Positions 1-5,518 of a DNA stretch of 7,513 bases are shown one piece after another. Position 1 is the first letter of the stretch. Every line of letters begins with the position of its first letter. This DNA comes from Acidimicrobiaceae bacterium (GTDB lineage: Bacteria; Actinomycetota; Acidimicrobiia; Acidimicrobiales; RAAP-2). Under the pieces are notes generated by a model. That model saw only the letters and a list, made by a program, of their open reading frames with translations. It was not told the DNA's origin and ran no database searches. The DNA is taken from the NCBI GenBank assembly GCA_003133075.1, contig PKZN01000013.1, positions 1 to 7,513 on the forward strand. The letters run 5' to 3'. The position numbers were made by a program, and so were the translations under genes.

Positions 1-1974
1 CGCCGGCGAATGGCGCACGGCAACATCTACGCCGCCGACAAGATTGACGCGTCGCTGTCCAACTACTTCCGAGTGGGCAACCTCTCCGCACTACGTGAGT
101 TGGCGCTCCTCTGGCTGGCCGACCGGGTCGAAGACGCCATTCAGCGTTATCAGGACGAGCACGACATCGCCCAGACCTGGGAGACCCGCGAGCGTCTCAT
201 CGTCGGGGTGAGCGGCAGTCCCGTGGACGAGGTCCTCCTTCGGCGCGCGGCGCGCATCGCATCGCGCACCGGGGCCGAGATCATCGCCGTGCACGTCACG
301 AGTGCCGACGGGGTACATAGGGCCGACCTCGACACCTCGCTCGCTCGAACGTTGGTGACCGAGTTCGAAGGAAAGTTCCAGGAACTCGTCGATGACGATA
401 CCGCCTCGGCGATCGTCGGCTTCGCCCGCTCCGAGCGGGGCACGCAGATCGTGCTCGGTGCGAGTCGACCGCGGAGCGCTCGCCGACCCTTCGGCGGAGT
501 CGTCGAACGAGTGTTGCAACACACCCAGGAGCTCGACGTCCACGTGATCGCCGTCGGCGCGGAACGTCCGGCGCACGTGGCGCAACGACGACGGAGTCGG
601 CGATTCTCGTGGCAACGACAGGTCCTCGGTTTCGTGGTCGCGGCGTTGTCGATGCCGCTGTTAACGCTGATCCTCACGAGCGCGCGCTCCAGCTTGTCGA
701 TCTCGACGGAGTTTCTGGTCTACCTGGTGCTGGTCTTGGGCCTAACTATCTGGGGCGGCGCCCTGGTTGGTGTCGTAGCGGCGATAGCGGCCTTCGCGTT
801 GGAGAACTACTACTTCGTCAAACCCTTCCACACCTTCACCGTCTCACGACCTGACGACCTCGTGTCGCTGGTCGCCTTCCTCGTCTTCGCCGTGGGGGCC
901 AGCGTGGTGGTGGGCCGCTTCACCCGACGTTCCTACGAAGCCGCGCGGGCCCGAGCGGAGGCGCAGGTCTTGGCCAAGGTGGTGGTCTCGGTCGGAACAT
1001 CGAACGATGACCTCGTGCCGCTGCTCGACTCACTTCGCTCGGTCTTTGACGCGTCGAGTGTCGCGATTCTGGCACGCAGTGACGACGCGTGGCGGACCGA
1101 CGTGGTGAGCGGGGAAGCACCGATTGAGCCAACGGGCGCGACACGCTTCGCCATAGACGACGACCACGCGTTGATCCTCGAAGGCGTATCGCTCAACGCG
1201 GAGGACCGCGAACTCATCGGCGCCTTCGCCAGTCGAATCGCGGCGGGGTTTCGTGTCTTGAGCAGCGTGCACGACGCCGAGCAGCTCCGGGCGATCGCCG
1301 AGTCAGAAGCGACGAGGTCCGGGTTGTTGCGTGCACTCGCGCGCGACCTGCACGAGCCCCTCACTTCAATTCAACTCAAGGTCGCGGCGCTCGTCGACGG
1401 CGCCACGACGGCGCCGGTGCGCGTACAGCGCGAACGCCTCGATGCGGTCGACGCCGAGGTGCAGCGACTGGCGCGCCTCATCGAGAACGTCATCGACGTA
1501 GGTCGATTAGAGATTGGTGACGTGACCCCGGAACTCTCGGCGACGTCGGTCGACGTCGTCGTGCGCGACGCGCTCTCACACGTGCGTACTGGGGGACGGC
1601 GACTGGACCTGGACGTCGCCACCAACCTTCCCTCCTTCACGACCGACCGATCAATGGCCGCTCGGGCCATCGCCATCGTGGTGGCTAACGCCATTCAGTT
1701 CGGGCCATCCTTCGAACCAGTGCGGATAACCGCGGGCGTCACCGAGAAGAGTGTCGAGTTACTCGTTATCGATCGGGGCCCGGGGATGAGCGAGGCCCGT
1801 CGTGACGAGATCCTCGATCCGAACGTGCGATTCAATCGGGAACGCCGGGGGATGGACCTCGGGCTCACCGTCGCGACGAACTTCGTCCGACTGCTCGGGG
1901 GAGAGTTTCGCTTCGAGGACACGCCCGGCGGTGGGCTCACCGTGGTACTGGAGTTTCCTCTTCACGGGCACTGA
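1..1974 (+). CDS. kdpD: KdpD-type sensor histidine kinase, 3' part (5' end outside window), altered H box
   Basis: Potassium/turgor-sensing membrane histidine kinase of the Kdp two-component system, cut by the window edge. The frame is open from base 1, and the Met codon at base 10 is internal to the family. Residues are counted from that Met. Residues 1-57 are the end of the cytoplasmic KdpD domain (MAHGNIY, LSNYFRVGNLSALRELALLW). Residues 60-185 are a universal-stress-protein-like domain. A basic stretch (190-203) precedes four DUF4118 membrane segments (about 205-303, with ENYYFVKPFHTFTV between the third and fourth). A GAF-like region (about 330-420), a HisKA helix pair (430-505) and an HATPase domain (515-652) follow. 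The ATPase keeps the N-box Asn (N560) and DRGPG (588-592), but the G2 box is GMDLGL (614-619). The H box reads ALARDLHEPL instead of the usual SHDLRTPL, so the phosphoacceptor His is R445. Signalling may therefore be defective or altered. No kdpE follows; the next gene is convergent. Confidence 0.93.
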   Translation, partial: RRRMAHGNIYAADKIDASLSNYFRVGNLSALRELALLWLADRVEDAIQRYQDEHDIAQTWETRERLIVGVSGSPVDEVLLRRAARIASRTGAEIIAVHVTSADGVHRADLDTSLARTLVTEFEGKFQELVDDDTASAIVGFARSERGTQIVLGASRPRSARRPFGGVVERVLQHTQELDVHVIAVGAERPAHVAQRRRSRRFSWQRQVLGFVVAALSMPLLTLILTSARSSLSISTEFLVYLVLVLGLTIWGGALVGVVAAIAAFALENYYFVKPFHTFTVSRPDDLVSLVAFLVFAVGASVVVGRFTRRSYEAARARAEAQVLAKVVVSVGTSNDDLVPLLDSLRSVFDASSVAILARSDDAWRTDVVSGEAPIEPTGATRFAIDDDHALILEGVSLNAEDRELIGAFASRIAAGFRVLSSVHDAEQLRAIAESEATRSGLLRALARDLHEPLTSIQLKVAALVDGATTAPVRVQRERLDAVDAEVQRLARLIENVIDVGRLEIGDVTPELSATSVDVVVRDALSHVRTGGRRLDLDVATNLPSFTTDRSMAARAIAIVVANAIQFGPSFEPVRITAGVTEKSVELLVIDRGPGMSEARRDEILDPNVRFNRERRGMDLGLTVATNFVRLLGGEFRFEDTPGGGLTVVLEFPLHGH

Positions 1975-1996
1975 GCCGGTGACGTCGCGTTGCGGC

Positions 1997-3055
1997 CTAC
2001 GAAGCCTTGTCGATGCGAATGTCACCCGAGACGGTGGTGACTTTGATGACGATGGTCTCCTCGTCGCTGGCGACGTCGCCATCGCCTTCAAGGTCAATGT
2101 CGGTCCCCATCGAACCCGAGACGGTGTTACCGCTGATGTCGACGGCTAGTCCACGAGCGACTCGGACGATGACGTCGCCCGAGACGTTGCGCACGACAAT
2201 GCTGCCAGGCTGGTCGGCCGAAAGCAGCACGTCGCCCGAAGCGCTGTAGATCTCGGTGTGGGCGGCGGCCCCCTGACAGACCACATTGCCCGAGGCGCTC
2301 TTGCACTTGAGGGTCGTGAGGACGTGACCCGACTTGACGTCGCCCGAGGCAGTTTGAACCTCGAGCGCGTCGGAGGTGTCGCGGGCGATGACGTCACCGG
2401 AGACACTCTTGACGCCAACTACGCCTAGTGGGCCGAAGAGTGACGTGTCACCCGACACGGTCGTCACGTCGAGGGACGTGCCACGAGGGACCTCCACCAC
2501 TACATCGACGTCCGAAGCACCAAAGTCAAACCACGACCGCGCGGGCCCAACCCGAAGCCCTCGCTTCGACGCGGAGAGGCCTTTGGGGAGCGTTCGAATC
2601 GTCAGCGTGTTGTTCGGCGCATCGAAGATCACGTCGGCCGTCTCGAGCAGGTAGGAGTATTTCGGCGATGACGCGCGCAGGGTGACGAGGACGTCATTCG
2701 AGTCAGTCGCGCGCACGACGACGTCGCCGCTGTGGGTGGCGACGAGCGCGTGCAGTGGCGACGTCGCGGCGAAGGACAAGCGACGCTCCAGGTGCGGGTC
2801 GCTGGCGCCCGATCGCTCGCCGACCGTGCCGTCGGTTTCGTGGTGGGAGCTAGTCATAGTGCTGTCCTTTCGATGAATGTTCACGGTGATCCACGAGCGC
2901 GTCGCGGTGGGGAATGCAATGACCGGTGCCAACGTCACCGGCGTGGAGATCTCGTCAACGGAGGCTTCAGCGCCGCACGCTTCGAAGTTCAACGTGTCGC
3001 GACGAGTTTGGGCGTAAGAAGTGCGCGAGGCGCGAGAGGGTGTGAAGTAGTGCAT
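1997..3055 (-). CDS. DUF4097-family beta-strand repeat protein
   Basis: A 352-residue reading frame whose last 260 or so residues are a DUF4097-type repetitive beta domain, predicted to form a beta-helix or solenoid. S-G-[D/N/S] turns recur at residues 109, 201, 219, 237, 255, 273, 292, 313 and 343, and five of them are exactly 18 residues apart. There is no signal peptide or membrane helix, so it is probably cytoplasmic. The biochemical role of the family is unknown to me. The start is uncertain. The ATG at 3055 has AAGGAG 6 nt away and begins 10 nt after the stop of the RHH gene, which favours translational coupling. An in-frame ATG at 2857 also has AAAGGA at 7 nt and would give 286 residues, closer to the usual family size. 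The 66-residue extension has no recognisable domain. Actinobacteria commonly pair this family with the upstream RHH protein (general knowledge), suggesting a joint function. The gene ends 22 bp from the convergent kdpD. Confidence 0.82.
   Translation of the reverse strand: MHYFTPSRASRTSYAQTRRDTLNFEACGAEASVDEISTPVTLAPVIAFPTATRSWITVNIHRKDSTMTSSHHETDGTVGERSGASDPHLERRLSFAATSPLHALVATHSGDVVVRATDSNDVLVTLRASSPKYSYLLETADVIFDAPNNTLTIRTLPKGLSASKRGLRVGPARSWFDFGASDVDVVVEVPRGTSLDVTTVSGDTSLFGPLGVVGVKSVSGDVIARDTSDALEVQTASGDVKSGHVLTTLKCKSASGNVVCQGAAAHTEIYSASGDVLLSADQPGSIVVRNVSGDVIVRVARGLAVDISGNTVSGSMGTDIDLEGDGDVASDEETIVIKVTTVSGDIRIDKAS
2017..2460 (-). repeat. Degenerate ~54-bp tandem repeat inside the DUF4097 gene
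   Basis: On the plus strand a motif like GTCGCCCGA(G/A)GC or GTCACCCGAGAC recurs near 2019, 2172, 2229, 2285, 2336, 2391 and 2445. It corresponds to codons for the [TSN]-[VA]-S-G-D turn on the minus strand. The Ser codons begin at 2455, 2401, 2347, 2293 and 2239, exactly 54 bp apart, and then at 2182 and 2119. This is a coding repeat of a beta-solenoid rather than a mobile or CRISPR repeat. Confidence 0.8.
2855..2870 (-). promoter_or_regulatory. Internal Shine-Dalgarno and alternative ATG of the DUF4097 gene
   Basis: The minus strand reads AAAGGA (2870-2865), 7 nt, then ATG (2857-2855), in frame with the longer reading frame. It would start a 286-residue protein whose beta domain begins after about 25 residues, as is usual in the family. 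Either this is the real start or two forms are made. Confidence 0.5.
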
Positions 3056-3068
3056 GACGATCTCCTTA
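3053..3068 (-). promoter_or_regulatory. Strong Shine-Dalgarno overlapping the RHH stop codon
   Basis: The minus strand reads TAAGGAGATCGTCATG. The TAA (3068-3066) ends the RHH gene, AAGGAG (3067-3062) overlaps it, and the ATG at 3055 follows after 6 nt. This geometry suits translational coupling of the two genes and supports the long DUF4097 start. Confidence 0.6.
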
Positions 3069-3521
3069 GGCGCGGCCCTTGCCGCGCAGTTGTCGTTTGC
3101 CCACGACGGGCGAACCCGAAGGGTCGCTACGGACCGTTCGTTCGAGCGAACGCACGATCCATGAGTTCACCGAGGAACCCACGTCGGTCGCGAGGTGTTC
3201 GATGCTGTCTTTGAGGTCTTCGCTGAGGCGCAGCGCGATTCGAGCGGAGTAGTCACTCGTCGAGGCTCCTTCGTCCGAGCTCACGGGTACCAGGCGAGCG
3301 AGGTGGACCTCTTCGCCCTCGAAGATCACCTGGAGCGGGGCCCCGTCACGCACGTTGAACTCCTGAACGAGTTCGTTGAGGGCGTCGAGAAAATGCTTCT
3401 GGAGGGCTGGTTCGACCGCGGCACCCAGACGTTCGACGATCGAGGCCGTCTCCGGCCCGGCCAATTCGGCGAGGTTCCGGAAGTCATCTCGAATGCTTTC
3501 GACAAAGTCTGATATCAACAT
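3066..3521 (-). CDS. Ribbon-helix-helix (HicB/Arc-like) DNA-binding protein
   Basis: A 151-residue protein. Residues 1-55 are predicted helical (MLISDFVESIRDDFRNLAEL) and 60-80 may form strands. Residues 92-131 form a ribbon-helix-helix unit: a strand with alternating residues (SARIALRLS), helix A (EDLKDSIEHLATDVG) and helix B beginning SVNSWIVRSLERTV. The tail 132-151 is basic and probably disordered. RHH proteins bind DNA as dimers through the paired strands. Databases often label this family 'HicB-family antitoxin', but no HicA-like toxin is adjacent, so a toxin-antitoxin role is not supported here. The partner is the DUF4097 gene 10 nt downstream. The start codon has only a cramped GGAG 2 nt away, but an extended -10 box lies 6 nt upstream, pointing to a leaderless mRNA. 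Palindromes overlapping the promoter make autoregulation likely (inference). Confidence 0.82.
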   Translation of the reverse strand: MLISDFVESIRDDFRNLAELAGPETASIVERLGAAVEPALQKHFLDALNELVQEFNVRDGAPLQVIFEGEEVHLARLVPVSSDEGASTSDYSARIALRLSEDLKDSIEHLATDVGSSVNSWIVRSLERTVRSDPSGSPVVGKRQLRGKGRA

Positions 3522-3572
3522 GGCTCCATAATAGCATCACTTTGATATCAAAAGCAAGTTATTTTGATGCTA
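3510..3572. promoter_or_regulatory. Candidate RHH operator: palindrome, direct repeat and inverted repeat
   Basis: An AT-rich island in GC-rich surroundings. TTTGATATCAAA (3541-3552) is a perfect 12-bp palindrome. Its core TGATATCAA recurs at 3510-3518, 33 bp away (about three helical turns), overlapping the first RHH codons. TAGCATCA (3532-3539) and TGATGCTA (3565-3572) form an inverted repeat centred on 3552. ATCAAAA (3547-3553) and TTTTGAT (3562-3568) form another. The palindrome lies between the -35 and -10 elements of the RHH promoter, where a bound repressor would block transcription. Which protein binds is inferred. Confidence 0.55.
3528..3557 (-). promoter_or_regulatory. Leaderless promoter of the RHH-DUF4097 unit
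   Basis: The minus strand shows TTGCTT (3557-3552), an 18-nt spacer, and an extended -10 TGCTATTAT (3536-3528). Six bases (GGAGCC) separate the -10 from the ATG at 3521, which places the transcription start on or next to the A of ATG. A second, weaker option, TTGACT (3584-3579), 17 nt, TAACTT (3561-3556), would give a leader of roughly 30 nt. Confidence 0.6.
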
Positions 3573-3651
3573 AATGAAGTCAAGTTGGCGTCCAGAATTG
3601 AAGAGTCCCTTTATCAGGTAGGACGCGACGCACGCCATCCACGGAATCCGG

Positions 3652-3680
3652 CAGTTTGGAGCGGACCAGGTCCGCAACTG
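3652..3680 (-). terminator. Hairpin after the nickel permease gene, possible terminator
   Basis: The 7-bp arms GCGGACC (3661-3667) and GGTCCGC (3669-3675) are perfect complements around one base. Outer arms CAGTT (3652-3656) and AACTG (3676-3680) extend the stem across a 4-nt bulge. It begins 10 nt after the permease stop codon. There is no T-tract, so it would be a non-canonical terminator or an mRNA 3'-end stabiliser. Confidence 0.45.
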
Positions 3681-3690
3681 GCTCGTGGGT

Positions 3691-4866
3691 TTAGAGGTCG
3701 GCGATGGGCGCGAACACGCCGTCAGCGGCGCGTTCGATGTCAGTCTCGATGACCTTGAGGTTGGCGCCCCATTTTTCTTCGATATGTCCGTAACGCCAGA
3801 GCAGCATCGCCGCCCCCCAGGTCACGATGAACAGTCCCACGATCACGTAACCCGCGACGTTGATATTGAAGTGCTCCATGAAGTGCCAGAACGAGCCCTT
3901 CCAGTGCAGTTCCGTGGGCAAGAGCCCCAGCACTTCAATGGCGCCGACGAGGACGCAGATCGCGATCGACAGCCCGGTGATCGCGAGGTTGTAGTAAATC
4001 TTTCGCACCGGATTGAAGAACGCCCACCCGTACGCGAAGTTCATGAAGCAACCGTCCAACGTGTCGAGGAGCGCCATGCCGGCGGTGAAGAGGATTGGCA
4101 GACACATGATCGAGTACCAGGGCAGCGCTTTCGCCGCGAGCAGCGCCGTCGTGGCTAAGAGCGCCACCTCGGTTGCGGTGTCAAAACCCATGCCGAAGAC
4201 GACGCCCACGGGGTACATCTGCCACTCCTTGGTGATGGACTTCATCCATCGTCCAAAGAACCGGTACATGAGTCCGCGGTTGTTCAGCTGTCGTTCGAGC
4301 TCCTCCTCGTCGTAACTGCCGTCGCGCATCGAGCGAAAGACCTTCAAGATGCCCGCAAGGATCACGACGTTGAGCACCGCGATGAGAAAGAGGAACGTGG
4401 CCGACACCAATGTGCCAAAAACGCCACCGAACTTCTCCAGACCCGAACCGTTGTTCGACACGGCCCCGTACACGGCCTTTTCCGCTATCACCAGACCGGC
4501 GCCAATCGCGACGACGATGGTCGAGTGTCCGAGCGAGAACCAGTAGCCCACGCTCAAAGGGCGACGCGCGCCTTCGACGTCCATGCGGTCGTTCATTAAC
4601 TTGCGTGTCGTGTTGTCGATCGCCGAGATGTGGTCGGCGTCAAAGGCGTGGCGAGAGCCGAGCGTGTAGGCGAGGATACTGACCCCGATGCCGAGACCCT
4701 TGTAGTGACCCGGGACAACGAAAATGATGAAGATGCCAAAGCCGATGATGTGTAGCGCCAATATCGATGCGAACATCCAACGGGTCCGGCGCCAGTCGTC
4801 CGGGCTGAAGGCGGCGCGCACCATGGCGAGACGACCCATGCCCGAGGGGCTCTCGACTACTGCCAC
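3691..4866 (-). CDS. HoxN/NixA-family (NiCoT) nickel/cobalt permease
   Basis: Secondary transporter importing Ni2+ and/or Co2+ across the cytoplasmic membrane for metalloenzymes such as urease or hydrogenase, or for cobalamin. It has 391 residues, somewhat longer than HoxN/NixA, with about eight hydrophobic segments. Family signatures are present. RHAFDADH (72-79) carries the HX4DH motif (H73, D78, H79) in the second segment. GYWFSLGHSTIV (107-118, H114), GMGFDTATE (225-233) and LDTLDGCFMNFAYGW (267-281) follow. The C-terminal tail is hydrophilic. Metal preference cannot be read from the sequence. The start is taken as the GTG at 4866, which has no good ribosome site of its own; an ATG at residue 10 is an alternative. 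A 24-codon ORF with a strong Shine-Dalgarno overlaps this start by 10 nt, so coupled translation is likely. A Nur-like regulator is divergently encoded upstream, which favours nickel. Confidence 0.92.
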   Translation of the reverse strand: MAVVESPSGMGRLAMVRAAFSPDDWRRTRWMFASILALHIIGFGIFIIFVVPGHYKGLGIGVSILAYTLGSRHAFDADHISAIDNTTRKLMNDRMDVEGARRPLSVGYWFSLGHSTIVVAIGAGLVIAEKAVYGAVSNNGSGLEKFGGVFGTLVSATFLFLIAVLNVVILAGILKVFRSMRDGSYDEEELERQLNNRGLMYRFFGRWMKSITKEWQMYPVGVVFGMGFDTATEVALLATTALLAAKALPWYSIMCLPILFTAGMALLDTLDGCFMNFAYGWAFFNPVRKIYYNLAITGLSIAICVLVGAIEVLGLLPTELHWKGSFWHFMEHFNINVAGYVIVGLFIVTWGAAMLLWRYGHIEEKWGANLKVIETDIERAADGVFAPIADL

Positions 4867-4931
4867 GAACGCTGCTCTCGGGCGGTGTGCACCCCGAGTG
4901 GGAGGTCGCTGGTCGTGGGGCTGTTCACCAT
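4857..4931 (-). CDS. 24-codon leader ORF overlapping the nickel permease start
   Basis: The minus strand reads AAGGAGG (4943-4937), 5 nt, then ATG at 4931. The 24 codons (beginning MVNSPTTSDLPLGVH, ending REQRSWQ) stop at TAG 4859-4857. The stop lies just past the permease GTG (4866-4864), in another frame, giving a 10-nt overlap. This ribosome site is far stronger than that of the permease, so ribosomes finishing here could reinitiate on the GTG. I do not recognise the peptide; it has one His and no Cys. Alternatively, a one-base error or frameshift has detached the true permease N-terminus, making ATG 4931 the real start. Confidence 0.5.
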   Translation of the reverse strand: MVNSPTTSDLPLGVHTAREQRSWQ

Positions 4932-4944
4932 TTACTCCTCCTTC

Positions 4945-4960
4945 GGCGCACTTGTGCGCC
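4945..4960. repeat. Perfect 7-bp inverted repeat upstream of the leader-ORF ribosome site
   Basis: GGCGCAC (4945-4951) and GTGCGCC (4954-4960) are exact complements separated by TT. On the minus strand the dyad ends 1 nt before AAGGAGG. It could be a protein operator near the permease transcription start, or an RNA hairpin affecting ribosome access. The sequence does not distinguish these. Confidence 0.55.
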
Positions 4961-4966
4961 TAATCC

Positions 4967-5026
4967 TGACATAGATACGAACTGGACGCAAGAACACCCA
5001 CGTCGCAGAAAGGTCGTTATTCTGTC
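4967..5026. promoter_or_regulatory. Divergent fur/permease control region with oppositely oriented motif copies
   Basis: TGACATAGATACGA (4967-4980, plus) and TGACAGAATAACGA (5026-5013, minus) agree at 10 of 14 positions, with the pattern TGACA-N5-ACGA apart from one matching inner base. They point toward each other. The minus copy covers the fur -10 box (5018-5023). The plus copy starts beside a weak candidate permease -10, CAGGAT (4968-4963, minus strand), with TTGCGT 17 nt further upstream. This layout would suit one regulator controlling both genes. I see no convincing match to the published Nur, Zur or Fur boxes. Confidence 0.35.
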
Positions 5027-5032
5027 ACTGTG
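5018..5032 (+). promoter_or_regulatory. Leaderless -10 element of the Fur-family gene
   Basis: TATTCT (5018-5023) is followed by six bases and the GTG start at 5030, so transcription would begin on the start codon. No Shine-Dalgarno lies at a usable distance (AGAAAGG is 16 nt away), which agrees with leaderless initiation. No clear -35 element is visible. Confidence 0.5.
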
Positions 5033-5518
5033 GGATTACCAACGGACGGTGCGACACCCGGTGTTGATGGCGACAGCGTCAACGCCGAACAGGTCGAAGA
5101 AGTGCTCGACCGACTCCGCGAGGGCGGTGGTCGTGCGACCACGTCGCGCCGGGTCCTGCTGACCGCGCTCTTTGAAGAGGGACCCCACCGCACCGCCGAG
5201 GAGCTGGCCGTGGAAGTGCAGCTCGTGGCGCCCGATGTCCACCTTTCGACGATCTACCGAAATCTCGATGAATTAGAGCGTCTGGGCGTCGTGGTGCACG
5301 CGCACCTTGGTCACGGCCCCGCTACGTACCACTTGGCGAGTGAGACCCACGGGCACCTCGTGTGTGAGTTCTGCGACGCGGCCGTGGAAGCTCCCGAGGA
5401 GTTCTTCGCCGAACTCATGGACGCGGCGTCGAAGAAATACAACTTCGCGATTGATCCTCGACACTTCGCGGTACTCGGTCGCTGTGCCGCGTGCGCCCAG
5501 CTGCCGGCGACAAACTAA
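5030..5518 (+). CDS. Fur-family metalloregulator, Nur (nickel)-like
   Basis: A 162-residue Fur-family repressor: a winged-helix DNA-binding half (about 22-88, recognition helix in VHLSTIYRNLDELERLG) and a dimerisation/metal half (90-158). CEFC (C112, C115) and CAAC (C152, C155) form the usual structural zinc site. The linker HAHLGHGPATYHL and the following THGHLVC give H90, H92, H95, H101, H107 and H109. From memory, this closely resembles the nickel-binding region of Streptomyces Nur and less so that of iron Fur. Target metal is therefore probably Ni2+ (inference), supported by the divergent NiCoT permease. The N-terminus is about 20 residues longer than in typical Fur proteins and Asp/Glu-rich, so a later start (such as GTG at residue 25) is possible. 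The 5030 GTG is favoured by the -10 box 6 nt upstream. The stop overlaps that of the convergent MmcQ/YjbR gene by 4 bp. Confidence 0.9.
   Translation: MGLPTDGATPGVDGDSVNAEQVEEVLDRLREGGGRATTSRRVLLTALFEEGPHRTAEELAVEVQLVAPDVHLSTIYRNLDELERLGVVVHAHLGHGPATYHLASETHGHLVCEFCDAAVEAPEEFFAELMDAASKKYNFAIDPRHFAVLGRCAACAQLPATN

Noticed and set aside
91..677. Long open frames on the minus strand inside kdpD
   Set aside because: Shadows of a GC-rich gene: compositionally biased (Arg/Ser/Pro-rich), no family match and no ribosome site, while the plus frame is clearly KdpD.
1351..1353. H448 of KdpD as the normal phosphoacceptor
   Set aside because: It sits three residues after the expected position, where Arg normally lies in HDLRTPL. 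Rescue by this His is possible but unsupported.
1975..1996. Terminator between the convergent kdpD and DUF4097 genes
   Set aside because: Only 22 bp, with no convincing stem or T-tract.
2019..2460. CRISPR array or intergenic tandem repeat
   Set aside because: The repeats are degenerate, lie in frame inside a gene, and match the protein's beta-solenoid turns.
2732..3214. 160-codon plus-strand open frame across the DUF4097/RHH junction
   Set aside because: It crosses two supported genes in antisense and has Arg/Gly-rich composition with no domain.
3066..3521. A HicAB toxin-antitoxin locus
   Set aside because: Only the RHH part is present; no small HicA-like double-stranded-RNA-binding-fold toxin lies on either side.
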